A DNA stretch of 64,000 nt, taken from Planctomycetaceae bacterium. GTDB taxonomy: Bacteria > Planctomycetota > Planctomycetia > Pirellulales > Pirellulaceae. The translations under genes and the position numbers were made by a program. Below are positions 39,826 to 49,639 of the stretch, piece after piece (within the stretch, counting starts at the first letter, position 1; the number at the start of each line of letters is the position of its first letter). Under the pieces are notes generated by a model. It ran no database searches, was not told the origin of the DNA, and was given only the letters and a program-made list of their open reading frames with translations. The stretch spans positions 1-64,000 of the forward strand of contig SXOA01000105.1 of the NCBI GenBank assembly GCA_005778405.1, written 5' to 3'.

Positions 39826-42585
39826 TTACCTGCGGCCGCGGCGGACAGGCACCTTGGCCGGCTTGGGGGCTGCCGCGGCGATGGTGTGGAGCAGGCCGCC
39901 ATCGATATGCGGCGCGACAACCTTCGCTCGCGTCTGAAAGCTGGACTCCTTCTTCGCCTCGGCGAACGACTTCAATTCCAGAGGCTTCACGAGAGCGGGT
40001 GCAATGGTCGTTTTGGCGGCGGCAGCGCTCACCCGGCCGACCGCGACTTCTGTAATGGCTGTGCACTGATCGCAGATGCAGCCAGAGTTGCCAGAAATCT
40101 GGACGACTTGCAGCGGATTCTGGCTGTAGTACTGTGCCGCTAGATCTTTGCCGGGCACCAGCGGCTTTGTAGTGTTATCGGCTTCTCCGCCCGCGGACCC
40201 ACCCGCGCCACCACCGCCGATTCCGCCGCCGCCCGAACCTTCGCCCGCCGGTGGGAAAGTTGGCACGCGGTTGAGCTCGTTGATGACTTGCAGAATATCG
40301 ACCGCAGTGGCAAAACCGTCGTTGTTCACATCGTAATACTTCTCGCCAATCGGTTTGGCGTTCGGAAGCGGCAGAGACGTATCATGGGAATTGATGTAGT
40401 TGATGCCGCTCAAAGCATCAATTGCCGAAACGAAGCCGTCGTTGTTCACATCCAGGGCATTCACCGGATTCCGCCAGGGACTGAATGAGGGCAGATACCC
40501 AAAATTTACTTGGGACGAGCCGGCCAGCGCGTTGACAAGATCAATCTCTTGAAATCCGGCGATGGGAAACGTGAGGGAGTAAAGGGGTTTGACAACGGCA
40601 GCGACGCGATAAAGTCCGGCTGCCAATTCGGGCAAGGAATAATAGCCGAACTGATTGGTGATGGCCGAAGACGTGGCACCCCATTCGAGCGTGTCCAGAA
40701 CGACTTTTGTTCCCGCATGGCCGCCCGCGATGGCGTAGGCGATGTCCGCCTGGGGGCGGACCAGTTTCATCACTTCGCTCTTGCCGTTGGTCATTACGGC
40801 CGTTGTATAGCGATCCAGCAGCACGCCCGATGCGTTGTAAATCTCCAGACGGGCGACGCTCCCGCCGCCGTTACTCAGCGCCTTGATGTTGATTTCCGAC
40901 ACACCCGAAGCGAAATCAATCCGCAATTGGCGGGCTCCGGTCCAGGTGTCGACGGGCTGGGCATCGGTAATGCTGTTATTGAAAAAGACTTTGCCCGCGG
41001 GCGTTGCCGAATAGCTGTTGCGAGCATTGACGCTTGAGTCCGCAACATCGCCTCCCACCGCGCTGAGGGTCACGTCCGGAGACCCCACATTGTTGAGAAG
41101 AGCTCCGTAGGTGTAAGAATCCGGCTCAATCCGCTTGTGAAGATCGAGCGGGTTGCCGAACTGGTTGACCAACTGGACTGTCCAGCCGGCAAGGCCGCTT
41201 TCCAAGCTGTCCCACGTGCCGCCGCCGTCGGTGTCGCCGAACACAAAACCGCTGATCCCTGGCTGCGGAGAAGGCTGGGGCTTATCGGTGAGATTGGCAA
41301 CGTACTCCACCGACATGACGCCGGTTCGATCATCGACCGTGCGGATTTTGATCTGGCTCGCGCCCGGCGAGACGGGAATACTCAGGCTCAGGTCAGTGCT
41401 GTATTTGTGAATCGCCGGGCCGAAAGTCGTCCAAGCGCCGCCATCAATGGAATACTCGACCCGGTCAATCTGGTTGATGGTGATGTCGTCTCTCAGGCCG
41501 CTGGGATTCTGATTGATGAACGTGCGAACCTGCGATTTCCCCACAAACTGGAATGTCGAATTTACGCTGTTGTATTTGCCCGTGCCGGACAAGCTGAACG
41601 GAACATCCAGCACATCAAAGATGCCGTCTCCGTCACTGTCCTTCCAGCCAATCATCTCCTTCGACGGTACCGAACTTGTGTGGGCGGCATAGGCGGCTTC
41701 GAGCTTGGAGCCGCTGGCCATGATGCTGTCGGCCTGGGAAAAGTTGGGCGCGGGATTTGTAGAACTGTTGGAGTTTTGGGTGTTGTAATATCCCCGTGTC
41801 AGTTGCCAGGCAGTGCTGCCGGTGTTGTATTCGTCCAGGGCCCAAAAGATGTGCCCGGTTTCGTGGGCGACAATGCTGGCGGGGCGATCGGCAGGCATCA
41901 CAAAGGCATTGCCCCCCGCGTAGGCGAAGGAACGAGAAAAGGCGCTGCCGGGTGCGAAGCGGCCGGCTCCATCGTGGAAATCGTCGAAGTCCGTTGCCAG
42001 GTCATGCGAATCGTCCACGACGAAAATCGTGAAAGACCAGTTGGCATTGTTCGCCAGACGCTGGGCATTGTTGTAGGCCCGCAGGTCCGTCAGGAAATCA
42101 CCAGTCTGGGTAAATCCGACGCTCCCTAGAAAATCGTAGACCCAGTTTCCGAACTCCTGGCTGGTCCTAGTGATCGGCTCGTAACCGGTTTGGACCGGCG
42201 TGTCGGCGTGCGTCCAGTCTGTGATGAAATTCAGCAGGCCATCCCGCACATTGGGAAGCTGATCCAACGTGTCTTCCCACCACTGCAAACCGTCAGCAAT
42301 GCGCGACTTCACGCCGGCGATTTCGGGTGCTGTCCAATTCTCTGTGCTGACGTCGAACGGGGCCAGGCTGGAATTCGATTCCATCAGCACGACGTTGACG
42401 TAAACATCCCCCAGCATGTATTCGGCAGTGTCGTCCGGCAGCGCGCCAAAGGGCATGCCGGTGAGCAGGTTACGAGCTTCCAGGCGTTCCAGAAAGCTCC
42501 GCCGAGAACGGCTGCGTGCGCGGGCGTCTGCAGTGTCCCGGCGCGAGCGCAAACGACGATTTTGGCCGAAGAATAATTGCTTCAT
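39826..42585 (-). CDS. Exported dockerin-containing metalloprotease-like protein
   Basis: The 919-residue product starts MKQLFFGQNRRLRSRR, with the planctomycete RRSFLERLEARNLLTG export signature. A protease-like domain (about 50-320) has the zinc motif VAHETGHIFWALDEY near residue 238. Beta-rich domains follow, including a SdrD-B-like segment (GISGFVFGDTDGGGTWDSLE). Two dockerin-type calcium loops lie near 711 and 753 (DVNNDGFVSAIDALSGINYI; DVNNDGFATAVDILQVINEL). A Gly-rich spacer and a tail with CICDQC end the chain. It should be a cell-surface or secreted zinc protease. Start ATG 42585 is chosen over 30 upstream codons that lack the export signature. Confidence 0.85.
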   Translation of the reverse strand: MKQLFFGQNRRLRSRRDTADARARSRSRRSFLERLEARNLLTGMPFGALPDDTAEYMLGDVYVNVVLMESNSSLAPFDVSTENWTAPEIAGVKSRIADGLQWWEDTLDQLPNVRDGLLNFITDWTHADTPVQTGYEPITRTSQEFGNWVYDFLGSVGFTQTGDFLTDLRAYNNAQRLANNANWSFTIFVVDDSHDLATDFDDFHDGAGRFAPGSAFSRSFAYAGGNAFVMPADRPASIVAHETGHIFWALDEYNTGSTAWQLTRGYYNTQNSNSSTNPAPNFSQADSIMASGSKLEAAYAAHTSSVPSKEMIGWKDSDGDGIFDVLDVPFSLSGTGKYNSVNSTFQFVGKSQVRTFINQNPSGLRDDITINQIDRVEYSIDGGAWTTFGPAIHKYSTDLSLSIPVSPGASQIKIRTVDDRTGVMSVEYVANLTDKPQPSPQPGISGFVFGDTDGGGTWDSLESGLAGWTVQLVNQFGNPLDLHKRIEPDSYTYGALLNNVGSPDVTLSAVGGDVADSSVNARNSYSATPAGKVFFNNSITDAQPVDTWTGARQLRIDFASGVSEINIKALSNGGGSVARLEIYNASGVLLDRYTTAVMTNGKSEVMKLVRPQADIAYAIAGGHAGTKVVLDTLEWGATSSAITNQFGYYSLPELAAGLYRVAAVVKPLYSLTFPIAGFQEIDLVNALAGSSQVNFGYLPSFSPWRNPVNALDVNNDGFVSAIDALSGINYINSHDTSLPLPNAKPIGEKYYDVNNDGFATAVDILQVINELNRVPTFPPAGEGSGGGGIGGGGAGGSAGGEADNTTKPLVPGKDLAAQYYSQNPLQVVQISGNSGCICDQCTAITEVAVGRVSAAAAKTTIAPALVKPLELKSFAEAKKESSFQTRAKVVAPHIDGGLLHTIAAAAPKPAKVPVRRGRR

Positions 42586-43140
42586 GGGCCTGACGAGCAC
42601 CTCTTGTGACGGGGTTACGGCGGGTTCCGGTCCGCCGTAAGCCTCAATCATTCGAGCGACCCAGTCGGAAGGCAATCCCTGCCGCCCGCAAATTGCCGCT
42701 GTTTAACTATCTTTACATGATAATTGCTGGCCCACCAGAGAGCAAGGAAATAGCCACGGTGAGCCTGCAATGGACCACGTTCCCGCAGTTAGACGTGTCC
42801 AGCGAAAGAAAAGTTCCGAATATTCCGGGGTATGGCATTTTAGCGCATTTTCCGCGGGTTTTTCGCCGAAGGTGCAGGCGCAAAGTAAACGAGCATTCGC
42901 GAGCGAACTGATGAATTGGGGATCCTGGAAGCCCCCTGTAACCTGGCATCGACACGTTTTCCCCAGGAGGCATTTATAACGTGATTTGCGAAATGCTCAC
43001 ACGGAGGGGGACTTTCGGGCCAGCGGCGGACACCCCCTATTTCTGGCTGGTGGGACTGCTATTTTGCTCCTTGTCGAAGGGCAGAATTGCGAGTCCTCGC
43101 CGCCCCTTTCGACCGGAATCTGGCCCTCAAGGAAGTCCAC
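42586..43140. other. 555-bp divergent region without a convincing gene
   Basis: It separates the dockerin protein gene (minus) and the gene at 43141 (plus) and should hold both promoters. Short frames here have no signal, domain or ribosome site. No strong consensus promoter, hairpin or RNA gene was recognised. Confidence 0.4.
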
Positions 43141-44016
43141 GTGACTGAAAGCACTAGCGAACTGGATCTGATACCGGCCGAGTTTGCGGCTGGGCTACCA
43201 TTGACGGAGGAAGTGCTTTCGGCCTCGCAACCGTATGTGGGTCGGTGGAACCGCCTGATTAGCACCTCCAATTGGGAGAAAGGGCGAATTATCTGCCAGT
43301 GGCGCGATGACCTCGTAGCCAAAGGCTCGTTATCGGCTGATTTTTCTGACGACGCTTGGAGCAAACTGGTAGGCGGTGTGACCGGGCAGCATGTCGGCCG
43401 GTTGCGGCGGGTTCAACAGCGATTTGGCCCAACACATGATCAGTTCAAAGGGCTCTATTGGAGCCACTTTCAGGCGTCACTCGATTGGGAAGATGCCGAA
43501 ATGTGGCTGGAAGGAGCCGTGCAAAGCGGCTGGTCCGTCGCCCGCATGCGGCAACAACATTGGGAAACGCTGGGCCGGGTTGCAGCCGATAAGCCTCGCG
43601 AGGAGGACGTCCAGCCGACCGACTTGGACGAAGACTACGTCGCCGGCAACGATACGGCTCGCAGCAAGGACACGCCGGCGCCCCTTACCGGGACCTATGG
43701 CGAGGTACAGGGACCGCGGTCGGAGCGTCCCGACTTTGGCGATGACGAATTAACTAGTTCCCACACTTCGCGCACCACTTCGCCAGGAATCGACCGCGAC
43801 AGCTCGATTTCCGCGACGGTGGATCTCGTTCGCCCCTTCGAGAATCTTCCGCAGCTTCCCGATGACTTGGCCGAGGCTTTCGAGAGCTTCAAGCTGGCCC
43901 TTCTCCATCACAAAACGGACGGCTGGCGGCAGATCTCGCTGGGTGATGTGCTGAGGACACTCGATGCGCTCAAGTCGCTGGCTGAAGCGCCATCATCGGA
44001 AACTGAGCCGTTCTAG
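43141..44016 (+). CDS. Hypothetical protein
   Basis: The 291-residue product starts at GTG 43141 (VTESTSELDLIPAEF), which has an AAGGAAG ribosome site; a TTG 54 bp upstream is the alternative. Residues about 25-160 are a helical, Trp-rich domain (VGRWNRLISTSNWEKGRIIC, VGGVTGQHVGRLRRVQQRFG, LYWSHFQASLDWEDAEMWLE), followed by a long polar linker and a short helical end. The Trp/Arg-rich start with a helix-turn-helix-like VTGQHVGRLRRV resembles DNA-binding or phage-replication-like modules, but I cannot place the family. Its stop is 5 bp from the convergent antiporter gene. Confidence 0.6.
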   Translation: MTESTSELDLIPAEFAAGLPLTEEVLSASQPYVGRWNRLISTSNWEKGRIICQWRDDLVAKGSLSADFSDDAWSKLVGGVTGQHVGRLRRVQQRFGPTHDQFKGLYWSHFQASLDWEDAEMWLEGAVQSGWSVARMRQQHWETLGRVAADKPREEDVQPTDLDEDYVAGNDTARSKDTPAPLTGTYGEVQGPRSERPDFGDDELTSSHTSRTTSPGIDRDSSISATVDLVRPFENLPQLPDDLAEAFESFKLALLHHKTDGWRQISLGDVLRTLDALKSLAEAPSSETEPF

Positions 44017-44021
44017 TTGGT

Positions 44022-45563
44022 TCAGGACCAACTGACAAAGAACACCAGCGTGACCAGGATGAAAATCGGAATCAGCACGAGCCCGCTATAGGCCATGTAG
44101 CCAGCAAAGCTGGGCATTTTGACACCGTTCTCTTCGGCAATCGCTTTGACCATGAAGTTGGGGCCGTTGCCAATGTAAGTATTGGCTCCCATGAAGACGC
44201 TGCCGCAGGAGATAGCAACGAGCAACTTCGGAGCTTTTTCCACCAGCTTAGCCAGGTACGGCGAGTTATCGACGGGAATTCCGTTCATCCCGCTGGCGGT
44301 GGCGGCAAAGGTGAGATAGGTGGGGGCGTTATCGAGGAAGCTGGAAAGCGCCCCGCTGGCCCAAAAGAAATGCCAGGGCTGGCTCATTCCAAACGCAAGG
44401 CCCAACACGGTGCGTTCTCCCTGGCCCCAGGAATTCAAGATTTGCAGCGCCGGTGCCATCGTGATGAAGATGCCGATGAACAGGACGGCGACTTCAATGA
44501 TCGGTGCGAAGGTGAATTTGTTATTCTCGCGGTTTACTTTGGCCGTCGTGAAATATGCCGCCACACCCAGGACGGCCATCACCGCCTCGGAAATGCCCCA
44601 GTACCTGGGATCCCCTTTGGTCAGCCGCCCGGTGAAGTAGATGGTCGCCACGATCCCCGTCAGGAAGATGAAATTCAGAGCTCCCTGCACGCCAATTGGC
44701 TCGTGCTTCATCACGTCTTCGAGTTGCGAGCCGGCTCTTACCTTTTCTTCCTTGGCGAATGCGATTTGGTCCCAAACATTGAAAGTGATGAGCAACAGCA
44801 AGTTGACCATCAGCCATTGTGGCCAAAGTTGCAGCGTCCATTCGAAGGGGACTCCCTTCAGGAATCCGAGGAACAGCGGCGGATCGCCCAGCGGCGTCAA
44901 CAGTCCGCCGCAGTTGGACACGACGAAGATAAACAGAACCACGATGTGGGCCTTGTTCACGCGGGTTTTGTTGGCCCGCAACAAGGGCCGGATGAGAAGC
45001 ACGCTGGCCCCCGTCGTGCCGACGATGCTGGCAATCACCGCTCCGAGAGCCAGGATGCCGGTGTTGGCGAGCGGAGTGCCATTGAGCGAGCCTTTGACAT
45101 AAATGCCGCCACTGATGATGTACAGGGCCCCCAGCAGAATCATGAAGGAGATGTATTCCTTGACCTTCTCCAGCAAATCGTGCAACCAGCCCTGGTCGAC
45201 GGCCAAAATGAGTATTAAGGCGAGCGGGATAGCGAGCACGGCGACGATGATTCCCTTGTTTTGATTTTTCTCCCACCAATGCGCGAAAAACAGCGGACAG
45301 ATGGCGATGCACAGTAGCAGTGCCGCAAAGGGCAGCACGGTGACAACCCACAGATCCCTGCCAAGGCTGGGGTGAGCGGCCGCGCCGGCTGCTGCTCCGC
45401 CGTGATCCTCTTCCGATCCATTTGCGTCGGTGTGTTCCGCAGCGGGCTTCGCTGAGATATCCACCGCTACATTTTCACCGGCTTCGTCGGCACGAAGTGG
45501 AATGACGGGAAGGAGGATTATGAGAAAAACCGCGCCGCATAGGACCCGCAGGAGACTGTTCAT
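44022..45563 (-). CDS. Na+/H+ antiporter-like ion transporter (IT superfamily)
   Basis: The 513-residue product has a signal/TM, a short His/Asp-rich exported stretch (AAEHTDANGSEEDHGG), then about eleven TM segments. The motif NCGGLLTPLGDPPLFLGFLKG is the conserved substrate-site loop of NhaD/ArsB-type transporters, and later SSFLDNAPTYL matches the second repeat's D-N-(A/T)P motif. I infer sodium-proton exchange. The family also includes arsenite and dicarboxylate carriers, but the DPP and DNAP motifs fit antiporters better. It stands alone on the minus strand. Confidence 0.82.
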   Translation of the reverse strand: MNSLLRVLCGAVFLIILLPVIPLRADEAGENVAVDISAKPAAEHTDANGSEEDHGGAAAGAAAHPSLGRDLWVVTVLPFAALLLCIAICPLFFAHWWEKNQNKGIIVAVLAIPLALILILAVDQGWLHDLLEKVKEYISFMILLGALYIISGGIYVKGSLNGTPLANTGILALGAVIASIVGTTGASVLLIRPLLRANKTRVNKAHIVVLFIFVVSNCGGLLTPLGDPPLFLGFLKGVPFEWTLQLWPQWLMVNLLLLITFNVWDQIAFAKEEKVRAGSQLEDVMKHEPIGVQGALNFIFLTGIVATIYFTGRLTKGDPRYWGISEAVMAVLGVAAYFTTAKVNRENNKFTFAPIIEVAVLFIGIFITMAPALQILNSWGQGERTVLGLAFGMSQPWHFFWASGALSSFLDNAPTYLTFAATASGMNGIPVDNSPYLAKLVEKAPKLLVAISCGSVFMGANTYIGNGPNFMVKAIAEENGVKMPSFAGYMAYSGLVLIPIFILVTLVFFVSWS

Positions 45564-45680
45564 GGAGCTGCTGGAGGACGTGAGTATTCGACCCTGGGTA
45601 AGTGGTTGCTGCCCAGTTTTAGCAAGGTTTTGGGGCTGCGCGAATTCCCCGCCAACGCGATTCGTAAGGGGCGAGAGAGT

Positions 45681-46349
45681 TTATTTCCCCGCGAAGGAAT
45701 CGACTTCAACTGGCAGGGTTACTTGTTTGCCGTCGAGCTCCGAGCGGACGACAAGCGACCACTTGCCGCGGGGTGCTTCCCGAGGCAATTCAGCGGCTGT
45801 TTTGAGATGGCCGTCTACGGAGGTCGCCAGGTAACGTCCCCATACGGCCATTCCATTTGGTTGTCGTAACTCGGCATAGCAGGGAAGAGCACCCTTCACA
45901 CGTTGATTCAGTGCGTTCTGGTACTCAATCTCGATGCTGACATTACCTGCCTGTTGCTTGGCGATGACCGACAGACCCTCTACCTGAAAGGGGAGCAGCG
46001 CGTAGAGTCGGACAAGTTGAACACTCAGATCGCATTCGAAGGGGCGGGCCTTGCCTTGCAGAAATCGGCCGGTCAGGTCATAGACGAGATCGCTGCCGGC
46101 AATGTCCTTTCGGTAAGTCAGCCCTTCCTTAACTCCAGATTCGACAATTTGAACCTTGGGCCGAACAATCACCAGCTCCACATCCTGGCCGCCCATATAG
46201 CCTTCGCATTTCCACTGGCTGCGATCTCCCGCTACCAGAACGAGAGCCGGCTCCTTGGGCTTGGCATTCTCGCCGACGATTTCAAGCAGTGCGCCAAAGT
46301 GGATCGAAAAATCCTTGCCGAGATCGAGAATCCAATCAGGTGTTAGCAT
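45681..46349 (-). CDS. Hypothetical protein downstream of DUF1549/1553 gene
   Basis: The 222-residue product starts at ATG 46349 (MLTPDWILDLGKDFSIHFGA), 4 nt after the stop of the DUF1549/1553 gene, so the two form an operon. The sequence is mostly beta-strand-like (VELVIVRPKVQIVESGV, VSIEIEYQN, KWSLVVRSELDGKQVTLPVE), with no signal peptide or membrane segment. I do not recognise the family. The upstream open frame overlaps the previous gene and is not coding. Confidence 0.68.
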   Translation of the reverse strand: MLTPDWILDLGKDFSIHFGALLEIVGENAKPKEPALVLVAGDRSQWKCEGYMGGQDVELVIVRPKVQIVESGVKEGLTYRKDIAGSDLVYDLTGRFLQGKARPFECDLSVQLVRLYALLPFQVEGLSVIAKQQAGNVSIEIEYQNALNQRVKGALPCYAELRQPNGMAVWGRYLATSVDGHLKTAAELPREAPRGKWSLVVRSELDGKQVTLPVEVDSFAGK

Positions 46350-46353
46350 TTTT

Positions 46354-48480
46354 TTAGTGGTTCGTGGTGAACTCGCGGCTGGCGAGCAAGGCCCAGAGCA
46401 GGTCTTGCAGCTTCTGTTTGCGGATATCGGCGGATTGGCCTTCCAATTCTTTCGACCAGAACTCGCGTTCGCGCAGGGTTGGCTGCCGGCAGTATGTGCG
46501 AAGAAAGAGCTGGTCGACGATCTTGGACACAGGAATGGCATTTTTTTCCGCAGCTGCCAGGAAACCGCTTTTGCTCTGCAATCGCTCGTTGAGCAACTTG
46601 CCGTTAAGAAAATGGAGCTGCGTGGTGAGTTGGCCGAGCGGGTCAACACCCGCTGGGACCGCGTCGCAGCTTTCTTGTCGCGAACATATACCAAGCACGC
46701 TCAATGCCTGTTCTGGTTTGGAAAACTCCACAAGCTGCACCGCTCGCGTTCCAGCCGGTTGATTGGAAAAAACTTCGGGAACGCCCGACACATCTCCAAT
46801 CGCATCCAGCAAGACTTCCGCCTCCAGTGCATGGCGCGGGTAACTGGCATAAAACTGCTCGGCTGCGACATCTTTGGAATCAACTTCCGCCCCGCTCCGC
46901 TGGTAGGCCGCTGACATCGAAATTAATCGCAGCAAGTACCGCAAATCGTATCCGCTGCTGACAAACTCCTCGCTGAGCCGCTCCAGCAACCGCGGATGGG
47001 TGGCGGGGTTGGTTTCTCGCAAGTCGTCCGCCGGCTCGACCAGGCCGCGTCCGAACATGGCTTTCCAGAGGCGATTGACCTGGGCTTTGGCAAACAGTCC
47101 GGACTTCTTTTCAATCAGCCAGTCCGCCAATTCGTCACGATAATCGGGGTTTGGGTCATTTTTGAAAGTCAGGAATCGCTCCCCTGGGATTCTTGGCTGG
47201 GCGGCTTCGAGAGTCTCGGGATGGATGATTTCTCCCGAGCCAATCAGGCGAACCGTCCGGCGTCGTTCCACGCGGGCAAAGACGGCAGCCAGGCCGTGAT
47301 AATCGTCCTGGGTCCAGCGGTCGAGTGGATGGTTGTGGCAGTTGGCACAGCGCAGGCGAATGCCGAGCAGCACCTCGCTGAGATATTCCGCTTCGGCCCG
47401 CGCATCGGGCGCACTCCGGTGGAAATTGGCGGGGCCATTCTCATGGGAATCGCCGTTGCCCATGACCATTTCCTTGGCCATCCGGTCCAGCGGCGTTTTG
47501 GCTCGGACTTGGTCCTTGATCCAACCATGAAAGGCCAGCGTCCCTTGCTCATCATTGGGTCCCGTTCGCACCCGCAGTTGCCGCGCCAAACGCCAGGTCC
47601 AGTAATCCACGAATGCATCGGAAGCCAGCAGCCGGTCCACGAGACGCTCATATTTCTGCGCGGACTCATCGACCAGGTAAGCCTCAACTTCCTTTGCGCC
47701 GGGCAGCCGCCCGGTGAGGCTAAGCGAGACACGGCGAAGAAGTGCAGCTTCGCTCGCCTGGGGACTGGGTGAGATTCCAAGATCGGCCAGCGCGGAGAGC
47801 ACTTCGTCATCGATCCAATTGTGACGCGGCGACTGGCTCAAATCCAGGTTAACGCCTTCCCGACGTGCTGTGATGGAGAGCGACCGCACCTGCGAAAGAT
47901 AGCGCACAATGACCGTGTGCCGGCCGGGGCGAAGAACTGCAATCACCCCCGCTCCTCTAACGGCGAGAGCAGTCTCGTCGCCTGGTGTAAAGACGGACAT
48001 GGATGTCACATCCCGCCGCGATCCATCCGCCAGTTCCGCAGATACAGAAATCTGCGTTTCAAATGGAACTGACTTTCCGCTGACCGTGGGAGGTGTGAGC
48101 GCGATGCTGCGGAGCGAACTCGTGGTTGCCTTGGGTGCCCCGGCAGTTACCCAATCGGCCAAGAGCTTCGCTTCCGCGCCGTCGAAATCGAACCGCACGC
48201 CCCCTTCGTGATCGATCATTCCCGTCGGTTTCGCGATGAAGAGACTGTCCGCGGGTTTGGTCCGATTGATCCGCCTCCCCTCAAGCTCACGAACGAGAGC
48301 GTCAAAGTCAGCAGCAGGATTGCCGGCAAACAGCGAAAGTTTGAGCCCGCCGCGCCCCGCAGCTGCTCCGTGGCAAGCACCCGAGTTGCAGCCGGCTTTG
48401 GTCAAAAGAGGCAAGACCTCGCTCTCAAACCGAGGAGGCTCGGCAGCAAACAGTATCGCAGCCAAGGCGAGGGCGTGCAT
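46354..48480 (-). CDS. DUF1549/DUF1553 protein with N-terminal heme-like motif
   Basis: The 708-residue product has a signal peptide (HALALAAILFAAE) followed by LTKAGCNSGACHGAAAGRGG, a C-X4-CH motif typical of this planctomycete class, where a cytochrome-like start precedes the DUF pair. A beta-rich, bacterial-Ig-like segment (about 120-205) follows. DUF1549 (about 220-410) has RCANCHNHPLDRW (CXXCH near residue 376). DUF1553 has LADWLIEKKSGLFAKAQVNR and runs to the end. Two possible heme sites make an electron-transfer or redox role likely, outside the cytoplasm. No DUF1501 gene is adjacent; instead an unknown gene follows 4 nt later (46349). Confidence 0.88.
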   Translation of the reverse strand: MHALALAAILFAAEPPRFESEVLPLLTKAGCNSGACHGAAAGRGGLKLSLFAGNPAADFDALVRELEGRRINRTKPADSLFIAKPTGMIDHEGGVRFDFDGAEAKLLADWVTAGAPKATTSSLRSIALTPPTVSGKSVPFETQISVSAELADGSRRDVTSMSVFTPGDETALAVRGAGVIAVLRPGRHTVIVRYLSQVRSLSITARREGVNLDLSQSPRHNWIDDEVLSALADLGISPSPQASEAALLRRVSLSLTGRLPGAKEVEAYLVDESAQKYERLVDRLLASDAFVDYWTWRLARQLRVRTGPNDEQGTLAFHGWIKDQVRAKTPLDRMAKEMVMGNGDSHENGPANFHRSAPDARAEAEYLSEVLLGIRLRCANCHNHPLDRWTQDDYHGLAAVFARVERRRTVRLIGSGEIIHPETLEAAQPRIPGERFLTFKNDPNPDYRDELADWLIEKKSGLFAKAQVNRLWKAMFGRGLVEPADDLRETNPATHPRLLERLSEEFVSSGYDLRYLLRLISMSAAYQRSGAEVDSKDVAAEQFYASYPRHALEAEVLLDAIGDVSGVPEVFSNQPAGTRAVQLVEFSKPEQALSVLGICSRQESCDAVPAGVDPLGQLTTQLHFLNGKLLNERLQSKSGFLAAAEKNAIPVSKIVDQLFLRTYCRQPTLREREFWSKELEGQSADIRKQKLQDLLWALLASREFTTNH

Positions 48481-48551
48481 GGATTAAGTCCAGGCAGGTT
48501 ACAATGGATGACGCTTCCTTCAGAATACCATCTCCTCCCGGAAATTCCTGC

Positions 48552-49445
48552 ATGCTGCTCCGCTGGCTTGTGAACAATTATCTGCGTGAAGCGGCTCAGG
48601 GGAAGTTTCAGTCCGTCCTGGCGGAGACACTCCGCGGCGGCAGTCCGCATGCGGCACCCAGCGAGGAGCGAAAGGAGGCTGGGCCGCCGGAGCTTGCCCC
48701 TCCCTGCGACGTGGCCTTCATTTTTTCCCTGGGAGTCGAAGCCGGTGGCCTTGTCGACAAGCTGAGCGGTGCGAGCGCGACCCAGTGCAAGACCTTTATC
48801 GAACACGCCGGCACCCTGCAAGGGAAAGAGCTGGTCATCGCGGAATCGGGGGTGGGCGCGGATGCCGCCGCCGCAGCGACCGCCGAAGTCATCAAGTTCC
48901 ATGAGCCGGCGTGGGTGGTTTCCGCGGGTTTTGCGGGGGGATTGGCAGACGGACTTCACAAGGGTGACTTTCTGATGGCGGAGCAAGTGCTGAACCTGAA
49001 AGGGGAACGGCTGGAAGTTGGCCTTAAGCTTTCCCCAGAAGCAATTGCGTCGACAAAGCGCCTGCACGTCGGCCGACTGCTTACCGTGGAAAACCTGATT
49101 AGCTCGCCGGCGGAAAAGAAAAAGCTCGGTGAATTACATCAAGCACTGGCGTGCGACATGGAGTCTTTCGCCGTCGCCGATACTTGCCGGCAACTCAAGA
49201 CCAGGTTCCTGTCGGTCCGAATCATCAGTGACGGCATGGAAGACCGGCTTCCTATAGAGGTGGAGCGGCTGATGAAACAGACCACCTTGGGAGGGAAGCT
49301 CGGGGCCGCGGCTAAGGCTGTCTTTTCTCGCCCGCAAAGCGCCGCCGATATGTGGAATCTGCAGGATGAAGCCCTCAAGGCTTCGGACCGGCTGGCGCGA
49401 TTCCTGGTGAGCATGCTGCCGCAGTTGGTTTCGGCCAAGAACTGA
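48552..49445 (+). CDS. Nucleoside phosphorylase/nucleosidase family protein
   Basis: The 297-residue product has a PNP/MTAN-like domain at about 50-230 with VSAGFAGGLADGLHKGDFLM (Gly-rich ribose/phosphate region), CDMESFAVADTC (the M-E pair that binds ribose) and VRIISDGMED (the catalytic Asp). An N-terminal helical stretch (LLRWLVNNYLREAAQGKFQS) precedes it. Possible substrates are methylthioadenosine or S-adenosylhomocysteine; futalosine and adenosylhopane hydrolases share the fold. No neighbour decides between them. I prefer ATG 48552; ATG 48504 would add 16 residues. It is divergent from the DUF1549/1553 gene. Confidence 0.75.
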   Translation: MLLRWLVNNYLREAAQGKFQSVLAETLRGGSPHAAPSEERKEAGPPELAPPCDVAFIFSLGVEAGGLVDKLSGASATQCKTFIEHAGTLQGKELVIAESGVGADAAAAATAEVIKFHEPAWVVSAGFAGGLADGLHKGDFLMAEQVLNLKGERLEVGLKLSPEAIASTKRLHVGRLLTVENLISSPAEKKKLGELHQALACDMESFAVADTCRQLKTRFLSVRIISDGMEDRLPIEVERLMKQTTLGGKLGAAAKAVFSRPQSAADMWNLQDEALKASDRLARFLVSMLPQLVSAKN

Positions 49446-49639
49446 CGCGCGAATGGACTCGTGAGTACAAATGCCGCTCGTTTCTCGCTTTAGCTTTCAG
49501 GAAATCCGCGCGCGCTGCCAGCAAGCGGTTTCAAGAGAAAGTATGGCACGCAATCGGAGTTTCACGTAAGATAAAAGAGTCCTCGCAAGTGAAGACTCTG
49601 CACTAGGTTAGGTATCGCCGGCCAGCCGGGAACGAACAC

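Noticed and set aside
43087-43140. TTG start for the gene at 43141
   Set aside because: GTG 43141 has a much better ribosome site; the extra residues look non-coding.
46350-46694. Upstream part of the open frame of the 222-residue protein
   Set aside because: It lies within the DUF1549/1553 gene in another frame and reads as Ser/Arg/Lys-rich shadow sequence.
49576-49599. AGAGTC...GACTCT hairpin before the J-like gene as a riboswitch
   Set aside because: The stem is only 6 bp and no known aptamer pattern is present.
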